This document shows positions 1-8,331 of a stretch of DNA of 64,000 nt, one piece after another. The notes beneath the pieces were generated by a model. That model was not told the origin of the DNA, did no database searches, and worked only from the letters and a program-made list of their open reading frames with translations. Positions within the stretch are counted from its first letter, which is position 1. Each line of letters begins with the position of its first letter. Position numbers and translations under genes: made by a program. Origin of the DNA: Mycolicibacterium sp. TUM20985 (lineage in GTDB: Bacteria > Actinomycetota > Actinomycetes > Mycobacteriales > Mycobacteriaceae); the NCBI RefSeq assembly GCF_030295745.1, contig NZ_AP027291.1, positions 2,232,001 through 2,296,000 of the forward strand. Direction: 5' to 3'.

Positions 1-915
1 GTTCTCGTACTTCTCGGCGAGCACCTCGGCGTCGCGGGCCACCCCGAGAATTCCGGCCAGCTGCTTGAGTTCGACCAGGATCGGTGAGTCGTCGGCGATC
101 CCGAACGACGCCTCGGAGGCGCGGAGCAGGCTTCGGATCTTCCGCGTCACCACCCGCATCTGGTGTATGGAATCCCAGGCGTCGGTGCGCACCGCCCGGT
201 CCCAGACCAACAGTTCCTCGACCTGGTCGGCGATGGCGCTGTGCACCGGGTCGTTGGCGCGCGGTGTCGCCTTCTGCGGCGTCCCCAGTACCTTGGCCAG
301 TTTCGAGCCGTGGCCCGCGGGTTCGGCGCCGGCGTCGAACAGTCGATTGGCGAGCCGGTCGAGCAGTGCGGAATCGTTGTCGTTCCCAGCGCTCTCGACC
401 ACTTCGAGCTCCCATTCCCGCCATTCCTGCGGCGGTTGGTCACCCTGCGTCGTGGCGTGCACCGTGTCATCGCAGAACTCGGCCAGTGCCGCACCATCGT
501 GTCCGTACAGGACGTCGACGATGCGGACGGTCGAGATCCGTGCCACCGGGCGCAGCGGTCGGTCCCGCACGATGGCGAGGACGACGTCGCGCAACTCGTC
601 GGGCACCACGTCGTCGGCCGACCCCGGGTCGCCGAGCGGCACGCGGACCTCGGTGCGTGCGTCGGCCCCGCCCGGCAGCTTCAGGTGCCAGCCGGCGTCG
701 GGTCCACCGGTGCGGCGGCGCAACGTGACTCGGCGGGCGGCGAGGTCTTCGTCGGGGGTGTCGAAGTACACGGCGTCGAGTCGTTGCGCCGGCGAGCGCT
801 CCACCTTGGCGACCGCGGAGAGGCCGTCGAACGATGGGGACACGGTTCCGTCGACGACCGCGAACTTGCGCTCTACCTCCGTGTGACGCGACGGCTTGCG
901 CTTGTCGGCTGGCAT
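1..915 (-). CDS. CYTH-CHAD domain protein (N-terminal part; gene runs off the window)
   Basis: The reverse strand is open from 915 to the first base, about 305 residues with no stop. The CYTH signature ExExK is visible (TEVERK, residues 12-17), followed by the charged strands of a CYTH triphosphate-binding tunnel to about residue 200. A helical, His-rich CHAD domain then begins (IHQMRVVTRKIRSLLRA). CYTH domains bind or hydrolyse inorganic triphosphate or similar polyanions and CHAD domains bind polyphosphate, so a polyphosphate-related role is likely. It corresponds in place and domain order to M. tuberculosis Rv2226. The ATG at 915 follows a GAAGGTG-like ribosome site; an in-frame ATG at 954 is an alternative. 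The C-terminus lies outside the window. Confidence 0.85.
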   Translation of the reverse strand, partial: MPADKRKPSRHTEVERKFAVVDGTVSPSFDGLSAVAKVERSPAQRLDAVYFDTPDEDLAARRVTLRRRTGGPDAGWHLKLPGGADARTEVRVPLGDPGSADDVVPDELRDVVLAIVRDRPLRPVARISTVRIVDVLYGHDGAALAEFCDDTVHATTQGDQPPQEWREWELEVVESAGNDNDSALLDRLANRLFDAGAEPAGHGSKLAKVLGTPQKATPRANDPVHSAIADQVEELLVWDRAVRTDAWDSIHQMRVVTRKIRSLLRASEASFGIADDSPILVELKQLAGILGVARDAEVLAEKYEN

Positions 916-1020
916 CTTCACCTTCAGTTGGGAGGGCTTGGTCTTGCAAATCATGAACAGGGTGCCACATCGAGATGAACGCACGACGACGCGCGACCAG
1001 AGCGGGTCACACGGGTGCGA

Positions 1021-1026
1021 TAACGT
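1021..1026 (+). promoter_or_regulatory. -10 box of leaderless crotonase transcript
   Basis: TAACGT lies exactly six bases before the ATG at 1033, so transcription would begin at or next to the start codon. No ribosome site is visible between them. No good -35 was identified. Confidence 0.45.
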
Positions 1027-1032
1027 CTGGCC

Positions 1033-1812
1033 ATGCCCGACTTCGAAACGCTGACGTTCGCCGTGTCCGGACCCATCACCAGCATCGTTCTCGATCGGCC
1101 CACCGCCGCGAATGGGATGAACGACACGTTGACGCGCGAACTCGCCGCGGCAGCCGCGCTGTGCGACACGCCGTCGACGAAGGTGGTCACCCTGACGGGC
1201 GCAGGCAAGTTCTTTAGTGCGGGAGGCGATCTCAAGGCGATGGCGGCGGCGGCGGACCCGGGAGCATTCGTCAAGGGCATCGCCGACGATCTGCACCGGG
1301 CGCTGTCCACGTTCGCCAGGATGGACGCAATCCTGATCACGGCTGTCAACGGAGTGGCAGCCGGTGCCGGCTTCCCCCTGGGGGTATCCGGCGACCTCGT
1401 CCTCGCGGCCGAGTCGGCGTCGTTCACGATGGCGTACACGAAGGTGGGGTTGAGCCCCGACGGCGGCTCGTCCTACCTGCTGCCCCGTCTGATCGGTCTG
1501 CGCAAGACCCAGGAACTGATGATCACCAACCGCGTGCTGTCCGCCGACGAGGCGGCGCAATGGGGTCTGGTCACCGCCGTCGTCCCGGATGCCGAACTGA
1601 CCGCCAAGCTCGACGAGCTGGCCACCCGAGTCGCTTCTGGCGCAAGTCATTCGCACGCCGCGGTGAAGAAGTTGTTGCTCACCACCTATGGCTCGGGGTT
1701 CGAGGAGCAGATGGAGCACGAGGCCAGGCTGATCAAGGCAAGCGCCGCCTCACCCGACGGCCGAGAGGGCATTGCGGCCTTCGTGGGCAAGCGCAAGCCC
1801 GAGTTCCCCTGA
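1033..1812 (+). CDS. enoyl-CoA hydratase/isomerase family protein (PaaG-like isomerase)
   Basis: A 259-residue crotonase-fold protein acting on acyl-CoA thioesters. The two oxyanion-hole segments are present: FSAGGDLK (61-68) and GVAAGAGFPL (107-116). The position of the second hydratase glutamate is an aspartate in SPDGG (D143), and the first catalytic glutamate (the usual PEIKIG region) is missing (AYTKVG). This pattern is typical of PaaG-type double-bond isomerases rather than true hydratases, so isomerisation of unsaturated or aromatic CoA esters is more likely than water addition; this is inference from family knowledge. It is convergent with panB, 7 bases apart. I recall no counterpart at this place in M. 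tuberculosis. Confidence 0.85.
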   Translation: MPDFETLTFAVSGPITSIVLDRPTAANGMNDTLTRELAAAAALCDTPSTKVVTLTGAGKFFSAGGDLKAMAAAADPGAFVKGIADDLHRALSTFARMDAILITAVNGVAAGAGFPLGVSGDLVLAAESASFTMAYTKVGLSPDGGSSYLLPRLIGLRKTQELMITNRVLSADEAAQWGLVTAVVPDAELTAKLDELATRVASGASHSHAAVKKLLLTTYGSGFEEQMEHEARLIKASAASPDGREGIAAFVGKRKPEFP

Positions 1813-1819
1813 GGTCCCG

Positions 1820-2665
1820 CTAGAAGGAGTGTTCCTCGGCGGGGAACACTCCCATGGCCACCTCGGCCGCGTACTGCGTTGCTGCACGACGCAATTCAGC
1901 CCCGACATCACCGAAGCGCTTGACGAACTTCGCCGTCCGGCCAGCGGTCATGCCCGCCATGTCCTGCCACACCAGCACCTGCGCATCGCAGTTGGGTCCG
2001 GCACCGATACCGACCGTCGGAATGGTCAGCTTGCCGGTGATCTGCGTGGCCAGCTCCGCGGGCACCATCTCGAGCACCACCGCGATCGCGCCCGCCTCGG
2101 CGACGGCGATGGCATCGTGAATGGTCTGCTCCGCGGCGTCGCCCCGGCCCTGCACGCGGAAGCCCCCGAGGCCGTTGACGCTCTGCGGGGTGAAGCCGAT
2201 GTGAGCCACCACGGGGATGCCGGCGCGCGTCAACGTCGCGATCTGGTCGGCCACCCGCTCGCCGCCCTCGATCTTCACCGCGGCCGCGCCGGTCTCCTTC
2301 ATGAATCGGGTGGCCGTGGCGAGCGCCTGGGCGGCGCCGCCCTCGTAGCTACCGAACGGAAGATCGGCGACCACCAGCGCGTGCGGCGCGCCGCGCACCA
2401 CGCCCCGCACAAGGGGGATCAACTCGTCGGCCGTGACCGGCACGGTCGTGTCGTAGCCGTAGACCACGTTGGCGGCGGAATCACCCACCAGCAACACGGG
2501 GATCTCGGCGTCGTCGAACACGCGGGCGGTGGAGTAGTCGTAGGCCGTCAGCATCGACCACTTGTGGCCTTCGGCCTTCCACTGCTGCAGGTGGTGGGTG
2601 CGGACTTTCCCGCGTGGCTTGGCGGGTGAATCGGTGACAGCACCGTAAACCGTTTGCTCAGACAT
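1820..2665 (-). CDS. panB: 3-methyl-2-oxobutanoate hydroxymethyltransferase PanB
   Basis: PanB transfers a hydroxymethyl group from 5,10-methylene-tetrahydrofolate to 2-oxoisovalerate, giving ketopantoate for pantothenate and CoA synthesis in the cytoplasm. The 281-residue product matches the family closely: the metal- and substrate-binding segments [13 protein letters not shown] and [23 protein letters not shown] and the C-terminal [10 protein letters not shown] tail. I chose the ATG at 2665 (MSEQTVYG) because it matches the mycobacterial N-terminus and follows GGGGACA. The next codon upstream is also ATG (2668) and a TTG lies at 2677. It is divergent from the acyltransferase gene across a 156-base spacer that contains a perfect palindrome. 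Confidence 0.97.
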   Translation of the reverse strand: MSEQTVYGAVTDSPAKPRGKVRTHHLQQWKAEGHKWSMLTAYDYSTARVFDDAEIPVLLVGDSAANVVYGYDTTVPVTADELIPLVRGVVRGAPHALVVADLPFGSYEGGAAQALATATRFMKETGAAAVKIEGGERVADQIATLTRAGIPVVAHIGFTPQSVNGLGGFRVQGRGDAAEQTIHDAIAVAEAGAIAVVLEMVPAELATQITGKLTIPTVGIGAGPNCDAQVLVWQDMAGMTAGRTAKFVKRFGDVGAELRRAATQYAAEVAMGVFPAEEHSF

Positions 2666-2747
2666 CATTGTCCCCAATCTCGTCGATTCGCTCCTCGAGG
2701 CCCATCCGGGTCCCCGGGTCGTCTGACATCAGGAAGTCTGCCACTCC

Positions 2748-2764
2748 GTTCACCTCAGGTGAAC
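2748..2764. promoter_or_regulatory. perfect 17-base palindrome, candidate operator
   Basis: GTTCACCTCAGGTGAAC is an inverted repeat with 8-base arms around a single C. It sits between divergent panB and the acyltransferase gene, 57 bases before the latter's start. The size and symmetry suit a dimeric TetR- or GntR-type regulator. No regulator gene is adjacent, so the binder is unknown. Confidence 0.5.
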
Positions 2765-2809
2765 ATTTGGTGAAGTGCCGTTCCTCACATCTCGGGTAAT
2801 TGCCGGGCC

Positions 2810-2815
2810 TACGAT
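2810..2815 (+). promoter_or_regulatory. -10 box of leaderless acyltransferase transcript
   Basis: TACGAT ends six bases before the ATG at 2822. The arrangement predicts transcription starting at or beside the start codon. No Shine-Dalgarno sequence is seen. Confidence 0.4.
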
Positions 2816-2821
2816 CGGCGG

Positions 2822-4213
2822 ATGCAACGGCTCAGCGGACTCGACGCCAGCTTCCTCTACCTCGAGAGCCCTGCGCAGCCGCTGCACGTGTGTTCGATCC
2901 TCGAGATCGACACCGCCACCATCCCCGGCGGCTACACCTTCGCCCGGCTGCGGGATGCCCTCGGTCTGAGGATCAGGGCGATGCCGGAGTTCCGGGAGAA
3001 GCTCGGCGACAACCGCTTCAACATCGATCACCCGGTGTGGGTGGAGGACCGCGACTTCGACGTCGACCGGCACCTGCACCGCATCGGACTGCCGGGACCC
3101 GGCGGCCGTGTCGAGCTCGCCGAGATTTGCGGGCACATCGCTTCACTGACCCTCGACCGCAGCAGACCGCTGTGGGAGATGTGGATCATCGAGAACGTCG
3201 ACGGCACCGACGCGCACGACGGCGGCAAGCTCGCCGTGCTGACCAAGGTGCACCACGCGGGCGTGGACGGGGTCACCGGCGCCAACCTGATGTCGCAGCT
3301 GTGCACCACCGAGCCCGACGCGCCGCCCCCCGACCCGGTCGACGGCGTGGGTGGCGGATCGGACTTCGAGATCGCGGTGGGCGGCGCCATCAAGTACGCC
3401 ACCCGTCCGCTGAAGCTGATGAACGTGCTGCCGTCGACGTTGTCGACGGTGGTGGACACCGTCCGGCGCGCCCGCAGCGGGCTGACCATGGCGGCCCCGT
3501 TCGCGGCCCCGACGACACGCTTCAACGACACGGTCACCGGACACCGCAACGTCGCCTTCGCGCAACTGGACCTCGAGGACGTCAAGGCCGTCAAGAACCA
3601 CTTCGGCGTCAAGGTCAACGACGTCGTCATGGCTCTGGTGGCGGGCGTGCTGAGGCGGTATCTGATGGACCGCGACGAACTGCCCGACAGCACGCTGGTG
3701 GCGATGGTGCCGGTTTCGGTCCACGACAAGTCGGACCGGCCGGGCCGCAACCAGGTGTCGGGCATGTTCGCCAGCCTGTACACCGACATCGAAGGTGCCG
3801 CCGAGCGGTTGAAGTCGATCGCCGAGGCGAATTCCGTTGCCAAACAACACAGTGCGGCGATCGGGGCAACCCTGTTGCAGGACTGGTCGCAGTTCGCCGC
3901 ACCCGCCGTGTTCGGCGTCGCGATGCGCGTCTACGCGTCCAGCCGGCTGACCAGTGCCCTGCCCGTGCACAACCTCGTCGTGTCCAACGTGCCGGGGCCG
4001 CAGATCCCGCTGTACTTCCTGGGGGCCCAGGTCCACGCGATGTACCCGCTCGGACCGATCTTCCACGGCTCCGGGCTGAACATCACCGTGATGTCGTTGC
4101 TCGGCACGCTCGACGTGGGCCTCATCTCCTGCCCCGAGCTGGTGCCCGACCTGTGGGACATGGCCGACGACTTCGCCGTGGCAATGGAGGAGTTGCTCGA
4201 GGCGACCCGGTAG
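2822..4213 (+). CDS. WS/DGAT-family O-acyltransferase
   Basis: A 463-residue member of the wax ester synthase/diacylglycerol acyltransferase family, which uses acyl-CoA to acylate diacylglycerol or fatty alcohols to make storage triacylglycerol or wax esters. The catalytic motif HHxxxDG is intact as HHAGVDG at 144-150, and PLWEM (116-120) is a second family motif. The C-terminal segment NLVVSNVPGP is also characteristic. Length is normal for mycobacterial Tgs proteins. The gene stands alone, followed 47 bases later by the Hip1-like protease gene. Which of the many mycobacterial paralogues it corresponds to cannot be decided here, so no symbol is given. Confidence 0.92.
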   Translation: MQRLSGLDASFLYLESPAQPLHVCSILEIDTATIPGGYTFARLRDALGLRIRAMPEFREKLGDNRFNIDHPVWVEDRDFDVDRHLHRIGLPGPGGRVELAEICGHIASLTLDRSRPLWEMWIIENVDGTDAHDGGKLAVLTKVHHAGVDGVTGANLMSQLCTTEPDAPPPDPVDGVGGGSDFEIAVGGAIKYATRPLKLMNVLPSTLSTVVDTVRRARSGLTMAAPFAAPTTRFNDTVTGHRNVAFAQLDLEDVKAVKNHFGVKVNDVVMALVAGVLRRYLMDRDELPDSTLVAMVPVSVHDKSDRPGRNQVSGMFASLYTDIEGAAERLKSIAEANSVAKQHSAAIGATLLQDWSQFAAPAVFGVAMRVYASSRLTSALPVHNLVVSNVPGPQIPLYFLGAQVHAMYPLGPIFHGSGLNITVMSLLGTLDVGLISCPELVPDLWDMADDFAVAMEELLEATR

Positions 4214-4260
4214 CGCCGCTGGCAGTGCCCTCAGCTGGGCCGACGGGTCTTCATGGCAGC

Positions 4261-5778
4261 ATGACAGCCATGAACCTCAGACGCGGGGTCCTCGCGGCCG
4301 CCTTGGTGGTGCTGCTGGTGGCGGGCTGCAGCAGAGTGGTCGACGGTCGCGGCGTCATCGCGACGCCGAGGCCGGGCTCGCCGGTCGACTGGTCGCAGTG
4401 TGATCTGGCGTCGTCGGACATTCGGATCCCTGCGGGTGCGGAATGCGGAATGCTCTCGGTGCCGGTTGATTACGCCAAGCCCGACGGTGACGTCGCGCGG
4501 ATCGCCATGATCCGGTTCAAGGCCACCGGCGACAAGATCGGTTCCTTGATCGTGAATCCCGGCGGTCCGGGAGAGTCGGGTGTGCAAGCGGCCGCCTCGC
4601 TGGTGGGAACCATGCCCGAGTCCGTCCGGCAGCGGTTCGACCTCGTCGGCTTCGATCCCCGCGGCGTGGGGTCGTCCACCCCCGCGGTGTGGTGCAACTC
4701 CGATGCCGACAACGACAGGCTGAGGGCCGACCCGCAGGTCGACTACACGCCCGAGGGTGTCGCGCACATCGAATCGGAGACCAAGCAGTTCGTCGACCGC
4801 TGTGTCGAGAAGATGGGCGAAGAGTTTCTTGCCAACGTCGGAACGGTAAGCGTGGCAAAGGATCTCGAGGCCATGCGCATTGCGCTCGGTGACCAGAAGC
4901 TGACGTATCTCGGCTACTCGTACGGCACCCGCATCGGCTCGGCGTACGCGGAGGCCTACCCGCAGAACGTGCGCGCGATGATCCTCGACGGCGCCGTCGA
5001 CCCCAACGCCGACCCAGTCGAGGCCGACATCCGTCAGGCGGCCGCCTTCCAGACCGCGTTCAACGACTACGCGGCGGACTGCGCGCAGGGCCCGGACTGT
5101 CCCCTCGGTACCGACCCGGCGAAGGCCGTCGACGTCTACAAGAGCCTCGTCGAACCATTGGTGGAGAACCCCGCCAAGACCAAGGACCCGCGCGGCCTGA
5201 GCTACAGCGACTCCGTCATCGGCACCATCCTGCCGCTGTACTCGCCCAACCTGTGGCGCCATCTCACGCAGGGCCTGTCCGAACTCAAGCGGGGCTCCGG
5301 TGACACCATGCTGGCGTTGGCGGACCTGTACATGGGGCGCGACGAGCAAGGGCACTACAACAATTCGACCGACGTGCGGGTCGCGGTCAACTGCGTCGAC
5401 GAGCCGCCGATCAAGGATCGCAAGACGATCATCGACGAGGACCGGCGCGCCCGCGAGGTGGCGCCGTTCATGAGCTACGGGCAGTTCACCGGCAACGCGC
5501 CGCTGGGCACGTGCGCGTTCTGGCCCGTGCCCGCGACGTCCACGCCGCACCAGCTCGAGGTGGCGGGTCTGCCGCCCGTGCTGGTGGTGTCGACGACGAA
5601 CGATCCGGCGACGCCGTATCAGGCCGGCGTCGACCTGGCCAAGCAACTCGGTGGGTCCCTGCTGACGTTCGAGGGCACGCAGCACACGGTGGTGTTCCAG
5701 GGCGACGCCTGCGTCGACGACATCGCCGCCAAGTACCTGGTCGACGTCGCGGTACCGCCGCCAGGCGCGCGCTGCTGA
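4261..5778 (+). CDS. caeA: secreted lipoprotein serine protease CaeA/Hip1
   Basis: A 505-residue alpha/beta-hydrolase protease exported to the cell envelope. In M. tuberculosis, Hip1 cleaves GroEL2 and affects envelope integrity and innate immune signalling. A signal peptide with lipobox LVAGC (Cys23) predicts lipid anchoring. The nucleophile is Ser220 in GYSYG (218-222), with the acid Asp448 in TTNDPATP and His475 in GTQHT completing the triad. HGGGPG-type oxyanion residues appear as NPGGPGESG (99-107). Several Cys pairs suggest disulfides. The ATG at 4261 gives a full signal peptide; an in-frame ATG at 4270 is possible. A second paralogue follows immediately. Confidence 0.95.
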   Translation: MTAMNLRRGVLAAALVVLLVAGCSRVVDGRGVIATPRPGSPVDWSQCDLASSDIRIPAGAECGMLSVPVDYAKPDGDVARIAMIRFKATGDKIGSLIVNPGGPGESGVQAAASLVGTMPESVRQRFDLVGFDPRGVGSSTPAVWCNSDADNDRLRADPQVDYTPEGVAHIESETKQFVDRCVEKMGEEFLANVGTVSVAKDLEAMRIALGDQKLTYLGYSYGTRIGSAYAEAYPQNVRAMILDGAVDPNADPVEADIRQAAAFQTAFNDYAADCAQGPDCPLGTDPAKAVDVYKSLVEPLVENPAKTKDPRGLSYSDSVIGTILPLYSPNLWRHLTQGLSELKRGSGDTMLALADLYMGRDEQGHYNNSTDVRVAVNCVDEPPIKDRKTIIDEDRRAREVAPFMSYGQFTGNAPLGTCAFWPVPATSTPHQLEVAGLPPVLVVSTTNDPATPYQAGVDLAKQLGGSLLTFEGTQHTVVFQGDACVDDIAAKYLVDVAVPPPGARC

Positions 5779-5866
5779 GGAGTAGGTCACCGTCGGATCA
5801 CCGTCCGGTTGCCGACACGTCTCTGCTGGTGCCCCGCTTCACCACCGAAGGCCTTTGCGTGCAACG

Positions 5867-7396
5867 ATGTTCGCCATGTGGTTGGTGGGCAGGCTGATCG
5901 CGGCACTGCTCGCACCGGTACTGGTGTCGACTTTCACCGGACCCGCCGCGTGGGCGTCACCCGAGGGGCAGCCCACCGTGAACTACGGTCAGCCGCCCGT
6001 ATGGGGCAGCTGCGCCGACTTCCTCGGGGCGGTTACCCCCATACCCGCCGCGCAGTGCGGAACCATCGGCGTGCCCATCGATTATGCGAATCCCGAAGGG
6101 CCGCAAACGTCCCTTGCCGTCATCCGGGTGCCGGCCACCGGTGACCGAATCGGAATCCTCTTGGTCAACCCCGGCGGCCCCGGCGCCTCGGCCGTCGACA
6201 CCGTCGCGGGGATGGCGATGGGCCTCGCCGACACCGACGTCGGCCGTCGCTTCGATCTGGTCGGGTTCGACCCCCGTGGCGTCGGGCACTCCACCCCGCA
6301 GGTGCGCTGCCGCACCGACGCCGAGTTCGACGCCTACCGCCGCGAATCCCTCACCGACTACAGCGCCGAGGGCGTGGCCCGCATCGAGCAGATCTACCAG
6401 CAGATGGCGCAGAACTGCATCGACCGCACCGGGCGGGACTTCCTGGCGAACGTCGGCACGGCGTCGACCGCACGCGACATGGACGTCGTCCGCGCCGCGT
6501 TGGGGGAGAGCCAGATCAACTACCTCGGCTACTCCTATGGAACGGAGCTCGGCGCCAGGTACGCCGAACTGTTCGGTGACCGCGTGCGGGCCATGGTGCT
6601 CGACGGTGCCGTCGACCCCAGCTCGGATCCCATCGCGGAGAACATCCGTCAGCTCGCCGGCTTCCAGACCGCGTTCGACGACTACGCCGCCGACTGCGCC
6701 CGGTCGGTCGACTGCCCGCTGGGCCAGGACCCGACGCAGTTCGTCGCGCGATATCACCAGCTGGTGGACCCGCTCGTGCAACGGCCGGCGCCGACGTCGG
6801 ACCCGAGGGGGCTGAGCTACCAGGACGCCATCACCGGCACGGTGAACGCGCTCTACACCGAGCGCTACTGGAAATTCCTCACCAGTGGTCTGCTCGGGCT
6901 GCAACGCGGCACCGACGCCGGTGACCTGTTGTTGCTGGCCGACGACTATCAGGAGCGCGACGCGAACGGGCACTACTCGAACCAGCAGGATGCGTTCACC
7001 GCGATCCGGTGCGTCGATTCGCCCTACCCGACCGATCCGTCGGTATGGGCCGAGGCCGACCGCCAGGCCCGCGCGGCTGCACCGTTCATGGCCTACGGCG
7101 AGTTCACCGGACTCGCGCCCAGGGACGCCTGCTCCATGTGGCCGGTACCTCCGACCTCGGCACCCCAGGGCGCCACGTCACCGGGGCCGGGCAAAGTCGT
7201 CGTCGTCTCGACCACCCACGATCCCGCCACCCCGTATGAGGCGGGTGTCGACCTGGCCCGCGAGATGGACGCCTCGCTGATCACATTCAACGGCACGCAG
7301 CACACCGTGGTGTTCAACGGCGATGCCTGCGTCGACTCCGCCGTGGTGGCGTTCCTGGTGGATTCGGTTCCGCCACCGCCCAACCTTCAGTGTTAG
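5867..7396 (+). CDS. secreted Hip1-like serine protease (Rv2223c-type paralogue)
   Basis: A 509-residue exported alpha/beta-hydrolase protease, paralogous to the gene just upstream. The signal peptide ends at AWA (28-30), and no lipobox is present, so it should be soluble and secreted rather than lipid-anchored. The triad is Ser223 in GYSYG, Asp452 in TTHDPATP and His479 in GTQHT, with NPGGPGASA as the oxyanion loop. Start choice is open: TTG 5855, ATG 5867 and ATG 5876 are all in frame; 5867 is taken as a compromise with a GAAGG element upstream. It matches the tandem pair Rv2224c-Rv2223c of M. tuberculosis. The physiological substrate is unknown. Confidence 0.92.
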   Translation: MFAMWLVGRLIAALLAPVLVSTFTGPAAWASPEGQPTVNYGQPPVWGSCADFLGAVTPIPAAQCGTIGVPIDYANPEGPQTSLAVIRVPATGDRIGILLVNPGGPGASAVDTVAGMAMGLADTDVGRRFDLVGFDPRGVGHSTPQVRCRTDAEFDAYRRESLTDYSAEGVARIEQIYQQMAQNCIDRTGRDFLANVGTASTARDMDVVRAALGESQINYLGYSYGTELGARYAELFGDRVRAMVLDGAVDPSSDPIAENIRQLAGFQTAFDDYAADCARSVDCPLGQDPTQFVARYHQLVDPLVQRPAPTSDPRGLSYQDAITGTVNALYTERYWKFLTSGLLGLQRGTDAGDLLLLADDYQERDANGHYSNQQDAFTAIRCVDSPYPTDPSVWAEADRQARAAAPFMAYGEFTGLAPRDACSMWPVPPTSAPQGATSPGPGKVVVVSTTHDPATPYEAGVDLAREMDASLITFNGTQHTVVFNGDACVDSAVVAFLVDSVPPPPNLQC

Positions 7397-7496
7397 CTGG
7401 AGCGGCCTGGCAGGTGGCCTTCGGTCCTTCGCTCGACTAGTGTCGGGCGAACCGAACGCATTCGTATGCGTGACCGACGAAGGAAAACTGCACCCG

Positions 7497-8261
7497 ATGG
7501 ACAACGACACCAGCACCGTCGTCGAGGACGGCCATTACTACCGCGATCAGATCGGCAACTCCAACAAGGTCATCGCGTGGAGTCACCGGTCGCGGTTCGT
7601 CAAGGCGATCAGCCTGATCGACGACGACGCCGCCAACCTGCTCGACTACGGCTGCGGGGACGGCACGTTCCTCGCGATGGCGGCCGCAAAGTACGAGAAG
7701 GGCCACGGCGCCGACATCGACGCCAACCAGATCGAGGGCTGCAAGGAGCGCTTCGCCGATCTCGACGACGTGAGCTTCTCCGTGATCGGCGAGCTGACCA
7801 GCGAGTATGACGGCACCTTCGACGTCGTGACCTGCATGGAGACTCTCGAACACTGCACCGAGGACATCGTCGAGATCGTGCTGGCCGACCTGGCCCGGCT
7901 GGCCGCGCCCGGCGGCCGCGTCATCGTCAGCGTGCCGATCGAGATCGGTCCGTCGTTCGTCCTGAAGCAGTCGATCCGCGCCCTGGCCAGGCGCATGGGT
8001 AACAGCAGCTATCACATGGTGGAGCGCTACACCGCCGCCGACGCCGCCAAGATGGTGTTTGCTGGCCGCAACACATCGGTTGAGCGGCCGCTCTACAAGG
8101 TCGACGGTGCCGAGGGGTACTCGCACTTCGGCTTCAATTGGCGCGCCCTCCGCGAGCGGGTTGCGCACCACCTCGTCGTCGAGGAGACCCAGTTCACGCC
8201 CGTCGGACAGCTGCGCGGCTTCGCCAGCAGTCAGGCGTGGTTCCTCTGCCGGCCGCGCTGA
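7497..8261 (+). CDS. class I SAM-dependent methyltransferase
   Basis: A 254-residue cytoplasmic methyltransferase. Motif I is LLDYGCGDGTF (DYGCGDG at 50-56), the acidic SAM-ribose contact follows in GADIDANQ (71-78), and CMETLEHC resembles motif IV of ubiquinone/type-11 methyltransferases. The C-terminal half (SYHMVERYT onward) is not diagnostic, so the acceptor is unknown. A GAAGGA element precedes the ATG at 7497; a GTG at 7470 would add nine residues. It lies in the same direction between the secreted protease and glnA2. I recall no equivalent at this position in M. tuberculosis, so it belongs to the accessory gene set. Confidence 0.82.
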   Translation: MDNDTSTVVEDGHYYRDQIGNSNKVIAWSHRSRFVKAISLIDDDAANLLDYGCGDGTFLAMAAAKYEKGHGADIDANQIEGCKERFADLDDVSFSVIGELTSEYDGTFDVVTCMETLEHCTEDIVEIVLADLARLAAPGGRVIVSVPIEIGPSFVLKQSIRALARRMGNSSYHMVERYTAADAAKMVFAGRNTSVERPLYKVDGAEGYSHFGFNWRALRERVAHHLVVEETQFTPVGQLRGFASSQAWFLCRPR

Positions 8262-8293
8262 GAGCGCCGCCGAACACGACATGCAGCAGGCGC

Positions 8294-8309
8294 GTAACAC
8301 AGAATTAAC
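8294..8309 (+). promoter_or_regulatory. GlnR-like box before glnA2
   Basis: GTAAC, six bases, then TTAAC gives the AC-n9-AC signature described for the nitrogen regulator GlnR in mycobacteria. It ends 22 bases before the glnA2 start, overlapping the expected -35 region. Binding itself is inference. Confidence 0.45.
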
Positions 8310-8319
8310 AGCCGGTGCC

Positions 8320-8325
8320 TACGCT
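8320..8325 (+). promoter_or_regulatory. -10 box of leaderless glnA2 transcript
   Basis: TACGCT ends six bases before the ATG at 8332. This supports that ATG over longer in-frame alternatives. Confidence 0.45.
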
Positions 8326-8331
8326 TCGCAC

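Noticed and set aside
2800..4260. Upstream extension of the caeA frame
   Set aside because: It is an out-of-frame shadow of the acyltransferase gene; the signal peptide begins at 4261.
4231..5790. 519-codon open frame opposite caeA
   Set aside because: The composition is Arg/His/Val-rich with no motif; caeA on the other strand has an intact triad and signal peptide.
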